From Burkholderiales bacterium (lineage in GTDB: Bacteria; Pseudomonadota; Gammaproteobacteria; Burkholderiales; Casimicrobiaceae): DNA of 38,727 bases. This document shows, piece by piece, positions 26,435 through 34,112 of this stretch (positions are counted from its first letter, which is position 1; every line of letters begins with the position of its first letter). A program made the translations under genes and the position numbers. The stretch spans positions 1 to 38,727 of the forward strand of contig JAICKU010000033.1 of assembly GCA_025927765.1 (NCBI GenBank), read 5' to 3'. The notes under the pieces were generated by a model. It worked only from the letters and a program-made list of their open reading frames with translations, searched no databases and was not told the origin of the DNA.

Positions 26435-27684
26435 GCGCCCGTCGGCCACAGCAGCCACATCGCGCCCTGCTCGCGCATCCGGCCCGCCTGCTGTCCGGCC
26501 TCGTCGCCGAAGCCCCAGAAAAAATCGGCGCGGATCGGCCCGCGGATGGCGCCCCCGGTGTCCTGCGCCAGCACGACGCGCGACAGCCGGGTGCCGGTCA
26601 CGGGCTCGGTCGTGTCGAGGTAGACGGGCGCGCCGAGCGGCACCGAGCGCGTGTCGACGGCGATCGTGCGTGCGGCGAGCAGCGGTACGCCGAGGCTGCC
26701 GATCGGCCCGCCGATGATCGCTTCGAGCGAGCCCGGCACCGGCGGCGGCAGCTCGCGAAAGAACACGTAGCTCGGATTTTCGTCGAGGAGCGCCGGCAGC
26801 TTCTCCGGATGCGCGCGACCCCACGCGCGGATGCCCTGCATCGACGCCTGCCCGACGTCGAGCTCACCCCGCTCGATCAACACACGCGCCACCGAGCGAA
26901 ACGGCTGCCCATTCTGGTCGGCGTAGCCGATGCGCATCGTGCTGCCGTCGTCGAGCTCGACGCGCCCCGAGCCCTGGATCTGCACGAAGAACGCGTCGAC
27001 GGGATCGCTCACGAACACGAGCGCCTTGCCTTGCGTGCCGGCCTTGCCGGCCTCGATGTCGGCGCGCGTCCAGTACGGGACCACGTGCCGCCCGTCGAGC
27101 CGTGCGCGTACGCGCTTGCCGTGAAGCTCTGGGTAGAGATCGGCGAGCTCGACGGTCAGAAGATCGTCGGGCGGCGCGAAGAGCGGCGCCGGATACGCGT
27201 CGCTTCGCGTGCGCGATCCGTGCAGCAGCGGCTCGTAATAGCCGGTGACGAGTCCGCGGTCGCTGCCGTCGCTCGAAACGATGCGGTACGGCGTAAAATG
27301 GTCTTCGAAGAAGCGCCGCACGGCGGCATTGTCCGCAGCGTCGACGCCATCCGCCTTTCCACACACGTCCTGCCACAGCAGCCGCGTCTTCGGACGCGCG
27401 ACGAGCGTCCTGCAGCCGATGCGAAACGCCGGCCATGCCTTCGCCTGCGCATCGTCGTTCCAGCCGGGCAGATCGGCGAACGTCGCGGCGCGATATTGCG
27501 CATGCGGTGGCGCGGGTGGCGAGACGACCGGAGGCGGAACGCAGCCGGCGAGTGCCAGTGCGCCGAGGAGTGCGAGCAGGTGGAAGCGCAGCGACGTGCG
27601 TGCAGGAACGCAGGCACGCGTTCGTCGCGGTGCGGGCGCGGAGAGTCGCAATGGCTTGGCTGATACTGGAATCGGCGATCGCAT
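26395..27684 (-). CDS. mltA: Membrane-bound lytic murein transglycosylase A
   Basis: Cleaves the glycan strands of peptidoglycan to form 1,6-anhydro ends. 429 residues. The N-terminus carries a lipoprotein signal with lipobox LALAGC, cysteine near residue 48, so the mature enzyme is anchored to the outer membrane. The MltA domain (about 135-290) includes GLVTGYYEPLLHGSRT and FFVQIQGSGRVELDDGSTMRIG, and the C-terminal 3D domain includes ARTIAVDTRSVPLGAPVYLDT and the aspartate-rich QDTGGAIRGPIRADFFWGFGDEAG. ATG 27684 is preferred because AGGATCAGAA precedes it; an ATG at 27729 is possible. The signal region is long before the hydrophobic core, so a later non-ATG start is also possible. It overlaps two neighbours: the end of the binding-protein gene and the start of the 37-aa peptide gene. 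Confidence 0.92.
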   Translation of the reverse strand: MRSPIPVSAKPLRLSAPAPRRTRACVPARTSLRFHLLALLGALALAGCVPPPVVSPPAPPHAQYRAATFADLPGWNDDAQAKAWPAFRIGCRTLVARPKTRLLWQDVCGKADGVDAADNAAVRRFFEDHFTPYRIVSSDGSDRGLVTGYYEPLLHGSRTRSDAYPAPLFAPPDDLLTVELADLYPELHGKRVRARLDGRHVVPYWTRADIEAGKAGTQGKALVFVSDPVDAFFVQIQGSGRVELDDGSTMRIGYADQNGQPFRSVARVLIERGELDVGQASMQGIRAWGRAHPEKLPALLDENPSYVFFRELPPPVPGSLEAIIGGPIGSLGVPLLAARTIAVDTRSVPLGAPVYLDTTEPVTGTRLSRVVLAQDTGGAIRGPIRADFFWGFGDEAGQQAGRMREQGAMWLLWPTGAQLPGDDVIGTKK

Positions 27685-27764
27685 TTCTGATCCTGGTCGG
27701 AATCGTCGCGTGGACGATGCTGCCGTCACGCAAGCGCCGGCGCGGGCCGGGCGAGGACGAGTGA
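27651..27764 (+). CDS. 37-aa single-pass membrane peptide
   Basis: MAWLILESAIAFLILVGIVA followed by WTMLPSRKRRRGPGEDE: one hydrophobic segment (about residues 3-24) and a positively charged then acidic tail, predicting an inner-membrane microprotein with its C-terminus in the cytoplasm. A GGAG ribosome site lies 7 bases before the ATG. It is antisense to the first 34 bases of mltA when the 27684 start is used. Small membrane proteins of this shape are frequent in betaproteobacteria, but I cannot name a family. Its function is unknown. Confidence 0.55.
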   Translation: MAWLILESAIAFLILVGIVAWTMLPSRKRRRGPGEDE

Positions 27765-27802
27765 CGCACGTTCGCGTGCGTCGCGATGCGCGGGCGAACG
27801 CG

Positions 27803-28186
27803 TCAATGCAGCGTGCGTGGAATCGACAGCGTGAACGACGGAATGGGCACCTCGAAGGCGGCGCCGTCTTCGGCGACCATGTGATACGACCCGCGCATCG
27901 TGCCCACTGCGGTCGGCAGGCTCGTGCCGCTCGTGTATTCGAAGCTTTCGCCCGGACGCAGCACCGGCTGCTTGCCGACGACCCCCTGCCCCTTCACTTC
28001 CTGGACGCGATGATCGGCATCGGTGATGATCCAGTGCCGGCTGACGAGCTGCGCGGTGACTTCACCCGTGTTCGTCACCGTGATGGTGTACGCGAACACG
28101 AAGTGGTTCTTGTCGGGATCGGACTGGTCGGCGAGAAAGGTGACTTTCGGCGCGACGGTGAATTCGTAACGCTTGCGCTCCGCCAT
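27803..28186 (-). CDS. apaG: ApaG domain protein
   Basis: A 127-residue fibronectin-III-like single-domain protein conserved in proteobacteria; linked to cobalt/magnesium homeostasis phenotypes and pyrophosphate binding in other species, but its role remains unclear. Family features: VTFLADQSDPDKNHFVFAYT, ITVTNTGEVTAQLVSRHWII, the glycine-rich GQGVVGKQPVLRPGESFEYTSG, and GTMRGSYHMV near the C-terminus. The ATG at 28186 matches the usual N-terminus (ERKRYEFTVAPKVTFL). It is divergent from rpe with a 40-base gap holding the promoter. Confidence 0.95.
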   Translation of the reverse strand: MAERKRYEFTVAPKVTFLADQSDPDKNHFVFAYTITVTNTGEVTAQLVSRHWIITDADHRVQEVKGQGVVGKQPVLRPGESFEYTSGTSLPTAVGTMRGSYHMVAEDGAAFEVPIPSFTLSIPRTLH

Positions 28187-28213
28187 GTTTCGACTGCTCG
28201 AGGCTGTCGGGCG

Positions 28214-28219
28214 ATTATA
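28214..28219 (-). promoter_or_regulatory. -10 hexamer TATAAT (minus strand) for apaG, possibly shared with rpe
   Basis: On the minus strand the gap reads TCTATAATCGCCC, a consensus -10 about 28 bases before the apaG ATG. On the plus strand the same bases read ATTATA, 7 bases before the rpe ATG. The -35 for apaG would lie inside the rpe N-terminal codons and is weak. Confidence 0.55.
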
Positions 28220-28226
28220 GACCCCC

Positions 28227-28913
28227 ATGCCGCGTAACTGCCGAATCGCTCCATCGCTCCTGTCCGCCGACTTCGCCCGCCTCGGCGAGGAAGTGCGCGA
28301 CGTCGTCGCCGCGGGCGCCGACTTCGTGCATCTCGACGTGATGGACAACCATTACGTGCCGAACCTCACCGTCGGCCCGCTCGTATGCGCGGCGATCAGG
28401 CCCTATGCGACCGTACCCATCGACGTTCACCTGATGGTGAAGCCCGTCGATCGCCTCGTTCCCGAGTTCGCGAACGCCGGCGCATCGCTCATCAGCTTTC
28501 ACCCGGAAGCGTCCGAGCACGTCGACCGCACGATCGACCTGATCCACGACAGCGGCTGCAAGGCGGGTCTCGTGTTCAATCCCGCCACGCCGCTCGACTG
28601 GCTGATGCACACGCTCGACAAGCTCGACCTCGTGCTCGTCATGTCGGTGAATCCGGGCTTCGGCGGACAGTCGTTCATTGCGCATGCGCTGCAGAAACTC
28701 GAGTCGGCGCGCAAGCTCATCGACAGCGCGATCGAGCGCACCGGGCGCGAGATCCTGCTCGAGGTCGACGGCGGCATCAAGGTCGACAACATCCGCAGCG
28801 CGGCCGACGCCGGCGCCGACACGTTCGTCGCGGGGAGCGCGATCTTCGGCAAGCCCGATTACGCGGCGACGATTGCGGCGATGCGCGCCGCGCTGGCCGA
28901 ATCGCAGGCATGA
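28227..28913 (+). CDS. rpe: Ribulose-phosphate 3-epimerase
   Basis: Interconverts ribulose 5-phosphate and xylulose 5-phosphate in the pentose phosphate or Calvin cycle. 228 residues, a (beta/alpha)8 barrel. Hallmarks: [17 protein letters not shown], the metal/catalytic residues in [57 protein letters not shown] and [12 protein letters not shown]. The ATG at 28227 gives the normal N-terminus but has no ribosome site and lies only 40 bases from the apaG start. In many betaproteobacteria phosphoglycolate phosphatase (gph) lies between rpe and trpE; here it is absent and trpE follows after 38 bases. Confidence 0.96.
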   Translation: MPRNCRIAPSLLSADFARLGEEVRDVVAAGADFVHLDVMDNHYVPNLTVGPLVCAAIRPYATVPIDVHLMVKPVDRLVPEFANAGASLISFHPEASEHVDRTIDLIHDSGCKAGLVFNPATPLDWLMHTLDKLDLVLVMSVNPGFGGQSFIAHALQKLESARKLIDSAIERTGREILLEVDGGIKVDNIRSAADAGADTFVAGSAIFGKPDYAATIAAMRAALAESQA

Positions 28914-28951
28914 TGACGTCCGCGCACGTACCGACTTAGTCAGCGCCGGAC

Positions 28952-30433
28952 ATGATCACCGAAGCCGAATTCCACGCACTCGCCGAGCAGGGCTACAACC
29001 GCATTCCGCTCGTGCTCGAGTCGTTCGCCGACCTCGACACCCCGCTGTCGCTGTACCTGAAGCTCGCGCAGCAACGCTACACGTTCCTGCTCGAATCCGT
29101 GGTGGGCGGCGAGCGCTTCGGCCGCTATTCGTTCATCGGCCTGCCGGCGAAAGTGCGCATTCGCGTCAAGGGCGAGCACGTCGAAGTCGAGGACGCGAGC
29201 GGCGTCATCGAGCGTCACGAAGGCAACCCGCTCGCGTTCCTGCGCGAATTCCTGGGCCGCTTTCGCGCGGCGCCGCAGCCGGGATTGCCGCGCTTCTGCG
29301 GCGGCCTCGCCGGCTACTTCGGCTACGACACGGTGCGCCACATCGAGCCGAAGCTCGCCCAACACAAGCCGGCGCGTTCCGACGCGCTCGACGATCTCCC
29401 CGACATGCTGCTGCTCCTCACCGACGAGCTCGCGGTGATCGACAACCTCGCCGGGAAGATCTATTTGATCGTCTACGCCGATCCGGGGGAAACGGGCGCG
29501 TACGCACGCGCGCAGGAGCGTTTGCTGCAGTTGCGGCGCGCACTGCGCGCACCGGTGGGGATTCCGCTGCAGACGGCCACGACCGTCACGCGCGCGGAAA
29601 GCGAAACGGGCGCCGACGCGTACGTGGCGGCCGTGCGCCGTGCGAAGGATTACATCGCCGCAGGCGACATCATGCAGGTGGTGCTGTCACAGCGGATGCA
29701 GTTGCCGTTCGCCGCGTCGCCGCTGTCGCTGTATCGCGCGTTGCGCTCGCTCAATCCGTCGCCGTACATGTTCTATTACGATTTCGGCGACTTCCACGTC
29801 GTGGGCGCGTCGCCGGAGATCCTCGTGCGCAAGGAAGGAGAGACGGTGACGCTGCGGCCGATCGCAGGCACGCGCCCGCGCGGCGCGACGCGCGACGCCG
29901 ACGAGCGCCTCGCGCAGGAGCTTGCGGGCGATCCGAAGGAAATCGCCGAGCACGTGATGCTGCTCGACCTCGGCCGCAACGACGTCGGCCACGTCGCGGC
30001 GATCGGCAGCGTCAGGGTGACCGAGCAGATGGCGATCGAGCGCTACTCGCACGTGATGCACATCGTGTCGAACGTGGAGGGGCAGCTGCCGGCCGGGACC
30101 ACGAGCTTCGACGTGCTGAAGGCGAGCTTCCCCGCCGGCACGGTAAGCGGCGCGCCGAAGGTACGCGCGATGGAGATCATCGACGAACTCGAGCCGATCG
30201 CTCGCGGCATCTATGCGGGCGCGGTCGGCTACGTGAGCTTCCAGGACGACATGGACCTCGCGATCGCGATTCGCACGGCGGTGGTGCGCGACGGCACGTT
30301 GTACGTCCAGGTCGGCGCGGGTATCGTTCACGACTCGGCGCCGGAGAGCGAATGGCAGGAAACGCTCAACAAGGCGCGCGCGGTGCTGCGCGCGGCCGAA
30401 CTCGTGCAACTCGGGCTCGACACGGAGCTCTGA
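28952..30433 (+). CDS. trpE: Anthranilate synthase component I
   Basis: Converts chorismate and ammonia, delivered by TrpG, to anthranilate. 493 residues. The N-terminal regulatory part has [19 protein letters not shown] and [19 protein letters not shown], the tryptophan-feedback region being the LLES element. The catalytic half carries [76 protein letters not shown], and late [16 protein letters not shown] and [17 protein letters not shown]. No tryptophan-rich leader peptide or attenuator is seen in the 38 bases before it. Unusually, its partner trpG is 3.1 kb downstream, not adjacent. Confidence 0.97.
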   Translation: MITEAEFHALAEQGYNRIPLVLESFADLDTPLSLYLKLAQQRYTFLLESVVGGERFGRYSFIGLPAKVRIRVKGEHVEVEDASGVIERHEGNPLAFLREFLGRFRAAPQPGLPRFCGGLAGYFGYDTVRHIEPKLAQHKPARSDALDDLPDMLLLLTDELAVIDNLAGKIYLIVYADPGETGAYARAQERLLQLRRALRAPVGIPLQTATTVTRAESETGADAYVAAVRRAKDYIAAGDIMQVVLSQRMQLPFAASPLSLYRALRSLNPSPYMFYYDFGDFHVVGASPEILVRKEGETVTLRPIAGTRPRGATRDADERLAQELAGDPKEIAEHVMLLDLGRNDVGHVAAIGSVRVTEQMAIERYSHVMHIVSNVEGQLPAGTTSFDVLKASFPAGTVSGAPKVRAMEIIDELEPIARGIYAGAVGYVSFQDDMDLAIAIRTAVVRDGTLYVQVGAGIVHDSAPESEWQETLNKARAVLRAAELVQLGLDTEL

Positions 30434-30671
30434 ATCACCCCGCGCGCGCGTCCCGCACGCACGCCGTCCAACCGTACGTTTCAGCGCGCTCATGCGCGAC
30501 TGCGGGCACCGCGGTTTGCAACGACATCGCAAGCTTTACCGGCGAGAGTAATTCCTTCCGCAAACCTGCGTCGAACCACGCAGCGTTCGCGTTGATTCGG
30601 CGAGCAATTTTCGAGCTTTCACGCTGGCACGCCGACTGCTCGAATCAGAAGACCCAACGATCGGATTTCCC

Positions 30672-31124
30672 ATGGATAAAGTTCAATTGCGCGCTGCCGC
30701 GCGCGCTTCGTTCCGTGCTTCCAAGGGCCTCGTGGCGCCGCTCGACGATACGCTCCCGCGCACAAGCCGCGAGCGCGCACGCGTCGACGACGGTATCGCA
30801 CCGGGGCGCGGCCGGGTGCCGCCTCCCCTCGACAAGGCGCGTGCGCGCCGCGCGTGCGCGCCGATGGGCTCGCTGCATTCCATCGTAGTGACGGTCGATG
30901 CGCGCAAGCGCCGGCGCACGTGGTACATCATCGATCCCGATCCCGCGGTCGCGCCGCAGTACGCCGCGGCGGGGCTCGATCTCACGCCCGGCTGCAAGGT
31001 GCTGGTCGACGCCGAAGCGATGCGCCCGGTCGCGCTGGTCGATTTCGACCCGGCCGTGAGCGCCGAGGACTGCGAGCCGATGCCGCTCGGCTTCAACCCA
31101 TACTTCGATCTTCCCGCGGGCTGA
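30672..31124 (+). CDS. Uncharacterised 150-aa protein
   Basis: Not recognised. Residues 1-65 are basic and low in complexity (many R, A, P; RARRACAPMG), while 66-150 look like a real folded domain: SIVVTVDARKRRRTWYIID, PGCKVLVDAEAMRPVALVDF and the acidic end CEPMPLGFNPYFDLPAG. Codon third positions are G/C-rich throughout, as for true genes here. No ribosome site precedes the ATG at 30672; an internal ATG at 30864, also without a good site, would yield just the conserved-looking domain. The 238 bases between trpE and this gene are less GC-rich and hold nothing I can name. The transglutaminase-like gene starts 13 bases downstream. Confidence 0.5.
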   Translation: MDKVQLRAAARASFRASKGLVAPLDDTLPRTSRERARVDDGIAPGRGRVPPPLDKARARRACAPMGSLHSIVVTVDARKRRRTWYIIDPDPAVAPQYAAAGLDLTPGCKVLVDAEAMRPVALVDFDPAVSAEDCEPMPLGFNPYFDLPAG

Positions 31125-31137
31125 TACGCCGGCGGAC

Positions 31138-32037
31138 GTGCCTGACGTGCAGCGCGTGGCGGCTCCGGGCGAGAGCCGGCTTCGCCTCGAGTACGCGATC
31201 GGACTGCGGTACGACGTCTACGTGCCGACGGCGTTCGTCTTGAACGTTCACGCCGCCGAGACCGCGCAGCAGCGTGTGCTCGAGGAGGACGTCGAGGTCG
31301 ATCCGTCGCGCACGTGGCGTGTCGACACCGAGCCCGCGTCCGGCAATCGGCTGTTGCGCTTGACGTCAGAGCCGGGGAAACTCGACGTTCGCTATCGCGC
31401 TGTCGTCGAGGTGACGCAGCATCTCGCGCTTCCGGAAAACGTCGTCGCCGAACCCATCGACGAACTCCCGGCCCCCGTGCTTCCGTACCTGCTCGCGAGC
31501 CGCTATTGCCAGGCCGACCAGGTGCAGGGGCTCGCCTGGCGCGAATTCGGCGACATGTCGCCGGGGTTCGCGCAGGCCGCTGCCGTGTCGCGCTACGTGC
31601 ACGATCACGTGGAGTTTCGACCCGGCACGTCGACTGTCTCGACGTCCGCGCTCGAGACGCTCGAGCAGGGCGTCGGCGTGTGCCGCGACTTCGTGCACGT
31701 GACGATCGCGATGCTGCGCGCGCTCAACTATCCGGCGCGCTTCGTGACCGGCGTCGACTACGGCGCATCGCAGGACCTGGGGCCGCCGGACTTCCATTCG
31801 TACGTCGAGGCGTACATCGGCGATCGGTGGTGGCTGTTCGACCCGACGGGCATCACGCCGCTCACCGGACTGATTCGCATCGGCACCGGCCGCGACGCCG
31901 CAGACGTCGCGTTCGCCACCATGTTCGGGCGCGTGCAGGGAACGATGCCCCAGGTGCGTTTCCACGCGCTCGAGGACGAAGCGGACGGCATCGCCAAGCC
32001 GGTACCCACCGCCTTCGCGGTGTCGACCGCGCAATGA
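31138..32037 (+). CDS. Transglutaminase-like cysteine protease-fold protein
   Basis: 299 residues, cytoplasmic by appearance (no signal peptide). The core has the catalytic triad C182 in QGVGVCRDFVHV, H220 in DFHSYVEAYI and D235 in WWLFDPTGITP, all intact. An N-terminal beta domain (LRLEYAIGLRYDVYVPTAFVLNVHA .. RYRAVVEV) corresponds to the bacterial transglutaminase N region, and YLLASRYCQAD plus GFAQAAAVSRYVHDHVEF links the two. Members act as peptidases or amide-forming enzymes; substrates are mostly unknown. The GTG at 31138 is used because it opens the frame just after the upstream stop; no ATG is available before the conserved region. Confidence 0.85.
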   Translation: MPDVQRVAAPGESRLRLEYAIGLRYDVYVPTAFVLNVHAAETAQQRVLEEDVEVDPSRTWRVDTEPASGNRLLRLTSEPGKLDVRYRAVVEVTQHLALPENVVAEPIDELPAPVLPYLLASRYCQADQVQGLAWREFGDMSPGFAQAAAVSRYVHDHVEFRPGTSTVSTSALETLEQGVGVCRDFVHVTIAMLRALNYPARFVTGVDYGASQDLGPPDFHSYVEAYIGDRWWLFDPTGITPLTGLIRIGTGRDAADVAFATMFGRVQGTMPQVRFHALEDEADGIAKPVPTAFAVSTAQ

Positions 32038-32096
32038 GACCGGTCACAGCCTGCTTTTCGGCAACCTCGTCGGCCCGGTCGAAAGATTGCGGCGAG

Positions 32097-32111
32097 AAGT
32101 AGGGTCTGACC
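32097..32111. repeat. REP-like half site AAGTAGGGTCTGACC
   Basis: Lies 60 bases after the transglutaminase-like gene and shares AAGTAGGGTNNGAC with sites at 3876 and 35160. No complementary arm is present, so it may be a decayed copy. The surrounding 231-base gap (32038-32268) has no gene. Confidence 0.4.
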
Positions 32112-32268
32112 GCGATGTCGTAGGACTGACGGTGACAGTTCCCTGCCGTCAACCCCGACCGCATGAACCGGCGGCCACCGACTGCGGCCGCATCGCGCAC
32201 ATCCCACAATGCCTCCACATCGCGGGCAGGCCGGCTTCATCGGCATGCCGCTACAACCAGGAGGCTTC

Positions 32269-32940
32269 ATGGGTACTCAGCAAAGCCGCTCGGGACACGG
32301 ACGGCAGGGCAGCGAGCAGCACAGCCAGCAAACCGACCACCGGCCGCAGCAGGATCGCGACCTGCAGCGCAACAAGCAAAGCGATCGCGGCCAGCACCAC
32401 CAAGGCGGCGCCTCGACCCGGCAGCAGTCGCAGGGCGGCAGTTCGCATCGCCAGCAATCGCAAGGCGGCGGGTCGAGCGACGAATCGCAGGGCGTGGGCC
32501 TCGATCGCCAGGACAACGAGGTGCAGCAAAGCACGTTGGGCGGCGGGCGCGACTTCGAGCACAAGCTCGAAAACGAAGGTCGCGAGCAGAACCGGATGCA
32601 GGATACGCAGCGCCGGCAGATGAGCCAGCAGAACGTCGGTACGGGCCAGCAGGCCGAGCGCGCATCGGGCCAGGTGGACGCGCTTCGCGGCAGCAACGAG
32701 TACGGCGAAGGCAACTACGCGGGCACCCGCCAGTACGACAAGGCGACGAAGGAGTACGCCGAGTCGGGCCGCGTCGAAGAGGCCGCGCGCGCCGCGGCGC
32801 CGAAGTCCGAGGCGGAGGCGCGCGAGATGCAGGCCGCCGAAGACGAAGGCAAGCGCCACGCGAAGGGCGAGGATCCGGCGTTGACGCGCCACAGTCCGCC
32901 GGCGTCGGGCACGCCGCGCTCCGGGCGCGGGGAGGATTGA
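32269..32940 (+). CDS. Gln/Gly/Ser-rich intrinsically disordered protein (223 aa)
   Basis: An AGGAGG ribosome site precedes the ATG at 32269. Residues 1-100 are rich in Gln, Ser, Gly, Arg and His and include two copies of RQQSQGG (about residues 51-67), while 100-223 are charged and helix-prone (NEVQQSTLGGGRDFEHKLEN, EAEAREMQAAEDEGKRHAKG). There is no cysteine, no signal peptide and no membrane segment. The composition suggests a hydrophilic disordered protein of the kind induced by desiccation, osmotic or general stress, but that is an inference from composition. A second small gene starts 2 bases after its stop and a DUF1328 membrane protein follows, so the three may be one stress-type transcript. 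Confidence 0.7.
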   Translation: MGTQQSRSGHGRQGSEQHSQQTDHRPQQDRDLQRNKQSDRGQHHQGGASTRQQSQGGSSHRQQSQGGGSSDESQGVGLDRQDNEVQQSTLGGGRDFEHKLENEGREQNRMQDTQRRQMSQQNVGTGQQAERASGQVDALRGSNEYGEGNYAGTRQYDKATKEYAESGRVEEAARAAAPKSEAEAREMQAAEDEGKRHAKGEDPALTRHSPPASGTPRSGRGED

Positions 32941-32942
32941 TC

Positions 32943-33134
32943 ATGCGACCAGCCCTTTCCAATGCCGTCCTCACGTCCAACACGATCCCGTTGCTCGACG
33001 CGAGCTCGCTTCCGTCGAGCGACGACTGGGCGTTGCTAGAGTCGATCAACGCCTGGGCCGACGCCGGTGTCGATTTCGAGCCCGATTCGGACCGCTTCGG
33101 CAGCTTCAACGTCAGCGCTGCATACGACGAGTAG
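32943..33134 (+). CDS. 63-aa acidic small protein
   Basis: A small protein with a strong ribosome site (GGGGAGGA) 8 bases before the ATG. The sequence is acidic, with SSLPSSDDWALLESINAWAD and VDFEPDSDRFGSFNV, and lacks a signal peptide or membrane segment. It starts 2 bases after the disordered-protein gene and is likely co-translated with it. I do not recognise a family. Confidence 0.6.
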   Translation: MRPALSNAVLTSNTIPLLDASSLPSSDDWALLESINAWADAGVDFEPDSDRFGSFNVSAAYDE

Positions 33135-33197
33135 GGCCGCGACGCGCGGCATCGCGCCAACGCGGAAATTCTTGACCCAAACCAGGAGGTACTCTCC

Positions 33198-33365
33198 ATG
33201 TTGCAATACGCTGCGGTGTTCTTCGTGATCGCTCTGATCGCGGCCGTGTTCGGCTTCACCGGCATCGCTGTCGGCGCCGCCGAAATCGCGAAGGTGCTCT
33301 TCTTCATCTTCCTCGCATTGTTCGTGATCTCGCTGCTCGTCGGCATGTTCCGGCGTTCGCCGTAG
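33198..33365 (+). CDS. DUF1328 (YtjA-type) small membrane protein, 55 aa
   Basis: [20 protein letters not shown] then [29 protein letters not shown] and a short basic end MFRRSP: two membrane helices joined by a glycine-rich turn. This is the standard DUF1328 layout, and [10 protein letters not shown] and [13 protein letters not shown] are its hallmarks. An AGGAGG site lies 9-14 bases before the ATG. Members are often induced by envelope or general stress, but function is unproven. Followed by a perfect GC-rich inverted repeat and then a strong terminator. Confidence 0.9.
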   Translation: MLQYAAVFFVIALIAAVFGFTGIAVGAAEIAKVLFFIFLALFVISLLVGMFRRSP

Positions 33366-33373
33366 GTTGCGCC

Positions 33374-33396
33374 CGGCCGGCCGTTTCGGCCGGCCG
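33374..33396. repeat. Perfect 10-bp inverted repeat CGGCCGGCCG-TTT-CGGCCGGCCG
   Basis: Sits 9 bases after the DUF1328 stop codon. The loop is TTT and no T-tract follows, so it may only stabilise the message; the intrinsic terminator is the separate hairpin further on. Confidence 0.6.
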
Positions 33397-33427
33397 CTGA
33401 ATTCAAACAGGACCGTTTACCTCGGAG

Positions 33428-33461
33428 CCCCTCGAACGGCGAGTTCGAGGGGTCTTTTTTT
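33428..33461 (+). terminator. Strong intrinsic terminator before trpG
   Basis: CCCCTCGAAC (33428-33437) pairs perfectly with GTTCGAGGGG (33443-33452) around GGCGA, followed by TCTTTTTTT. It ends the transcript carrying the disordered, 63-aa and DUF1328 genes and isolates them from trpG, which starts 85 bases later. Confidence 0.92.
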
Positions 33462-33507
33462 GGCCGCGGCCGGGAGCGTCGCCGGCGGGCGCGAATTGAG
33501 CGCGTAC

Positions 33508-33513
33508 TACAAT
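33508..33513 (+). promoter_or_regulatory. Possible -10 (TACAAT) before trpG
   Basis: TACAAT in GTACTACAATTCGC lies 32 bases before the trpG ATG and just after the terminator, where a promoter is needed. The -35 is not obvious. Confidence 0.45.
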
Positions 33514-33545
33514 TCGCATCGAACACGCATGCGGCGGACCGTTCG

Positions 33546-34109
33546 ATGCTCCTGATGCTCGACAATTACGACAGCTTCACCTGGAACCTCGTGCAGTACC
33601 TGGGGGAGCTCGGCGCATCCGTGAAGGTCGTGCGCAACGACGCGGTCGGTGTCGACGACATCGAGGCGATGCATCCCGATCGCATCGTGATCTCGCCCGG
33701 GCCATGCACGCCGAGCGAGGCCGGCATCTCCGTGCCGCTGATCCGGCATTTCGCGGGCAAGGTACCGATCCTCGGCGTGTGCCTCGGGCACCAGGCGATC
33801 GGACAGGCGTTCGGTGGACGCGTGGTGCGCGCCGAGCGGGTAATGCACGGCAAGCTGTCGTCGATCGTGCACGACGGCCGTGGCGTGTTCGCCGACATCC
33901 CGTCGCCGTTCAACGCGACCCGCTACCATTCGCTCGCGATCGAGCGGGCGAGCCTGCCGCCTCTGCTCGAGGTGACGGCCACCGCCGACGACGGCGAGAT
34001 CATGGCGGTGCGCCATCGCGAGCTGCCCGTCGAGGGCGTGCAGTTCCATCCCGAAGCCATCCTGACCGAGCACGGCAAGCGCGTGCTCGCCAATTTCCTC
34101 GCATCCTGA
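33546..34109 (+). CDS. trpG: Anthranilate synthase component II (glutamine amidotransferase)
   Basis: Supplies ammonia from glutamine to TrpE. 187 residues, class I amidotransferase. The nucleophile is C79 in [16 protein letters not shown], the catalytic dyad H168 and E170 in [11 protein letters not shown]. The N-terminal [17 protein letters not shown] and [11 protein letters not shown] are diagnostic for TrpG/PabA. It can in principle serve both anthranilate and aminodeoxychorismate synthases. trpD follows after 3 bases. It has its own promoter candidate because a terminator separates it from the genes upstream. Confidence 0.97.
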   Translation: MLLMLDNYDSFTWNLVQYLGELGASVKVVRNDAVGVDDIEAMHPDRIVISPGPCTPSEAGISVPLIRHFAGKVPILGVCLGHQAIGQAFGGRVVRAERVMHGKLSSIVHDGRGVFADIPSPFNATRYHSLAIERASLPPLLEVTATADDGEIMAVRHRELPVEGVQFHPEAILTEHGKRVLANFLAS

Positions 34110-34112
34110 ATC

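Noticed and set aside
28914-28951. A trp leader peptide or attenuator upstream of trpE
   Set aside because: Only 38 bases separate rpe and trpE; no tryptophan codon run or paired hairpins are visible.
32401-32475. Short repeated strings (CAGCAGTCGCAGGGCGGC-like) considered as a CRISPR or tandem-repeat array
   Set aside because: They are codon-level repeats of RQQSQGG in a coding frame, without spacers of constant length.
32163-32942. Alternative frame overlapping the disordered-protein gene as its own coding region
   Set aside because: It is continuous with the 63-aa gene frame but lacks a ribosome site and is Arg/Ala/Pro-rich; the AGGAGG-preceded frame at 32269 is the better gene.
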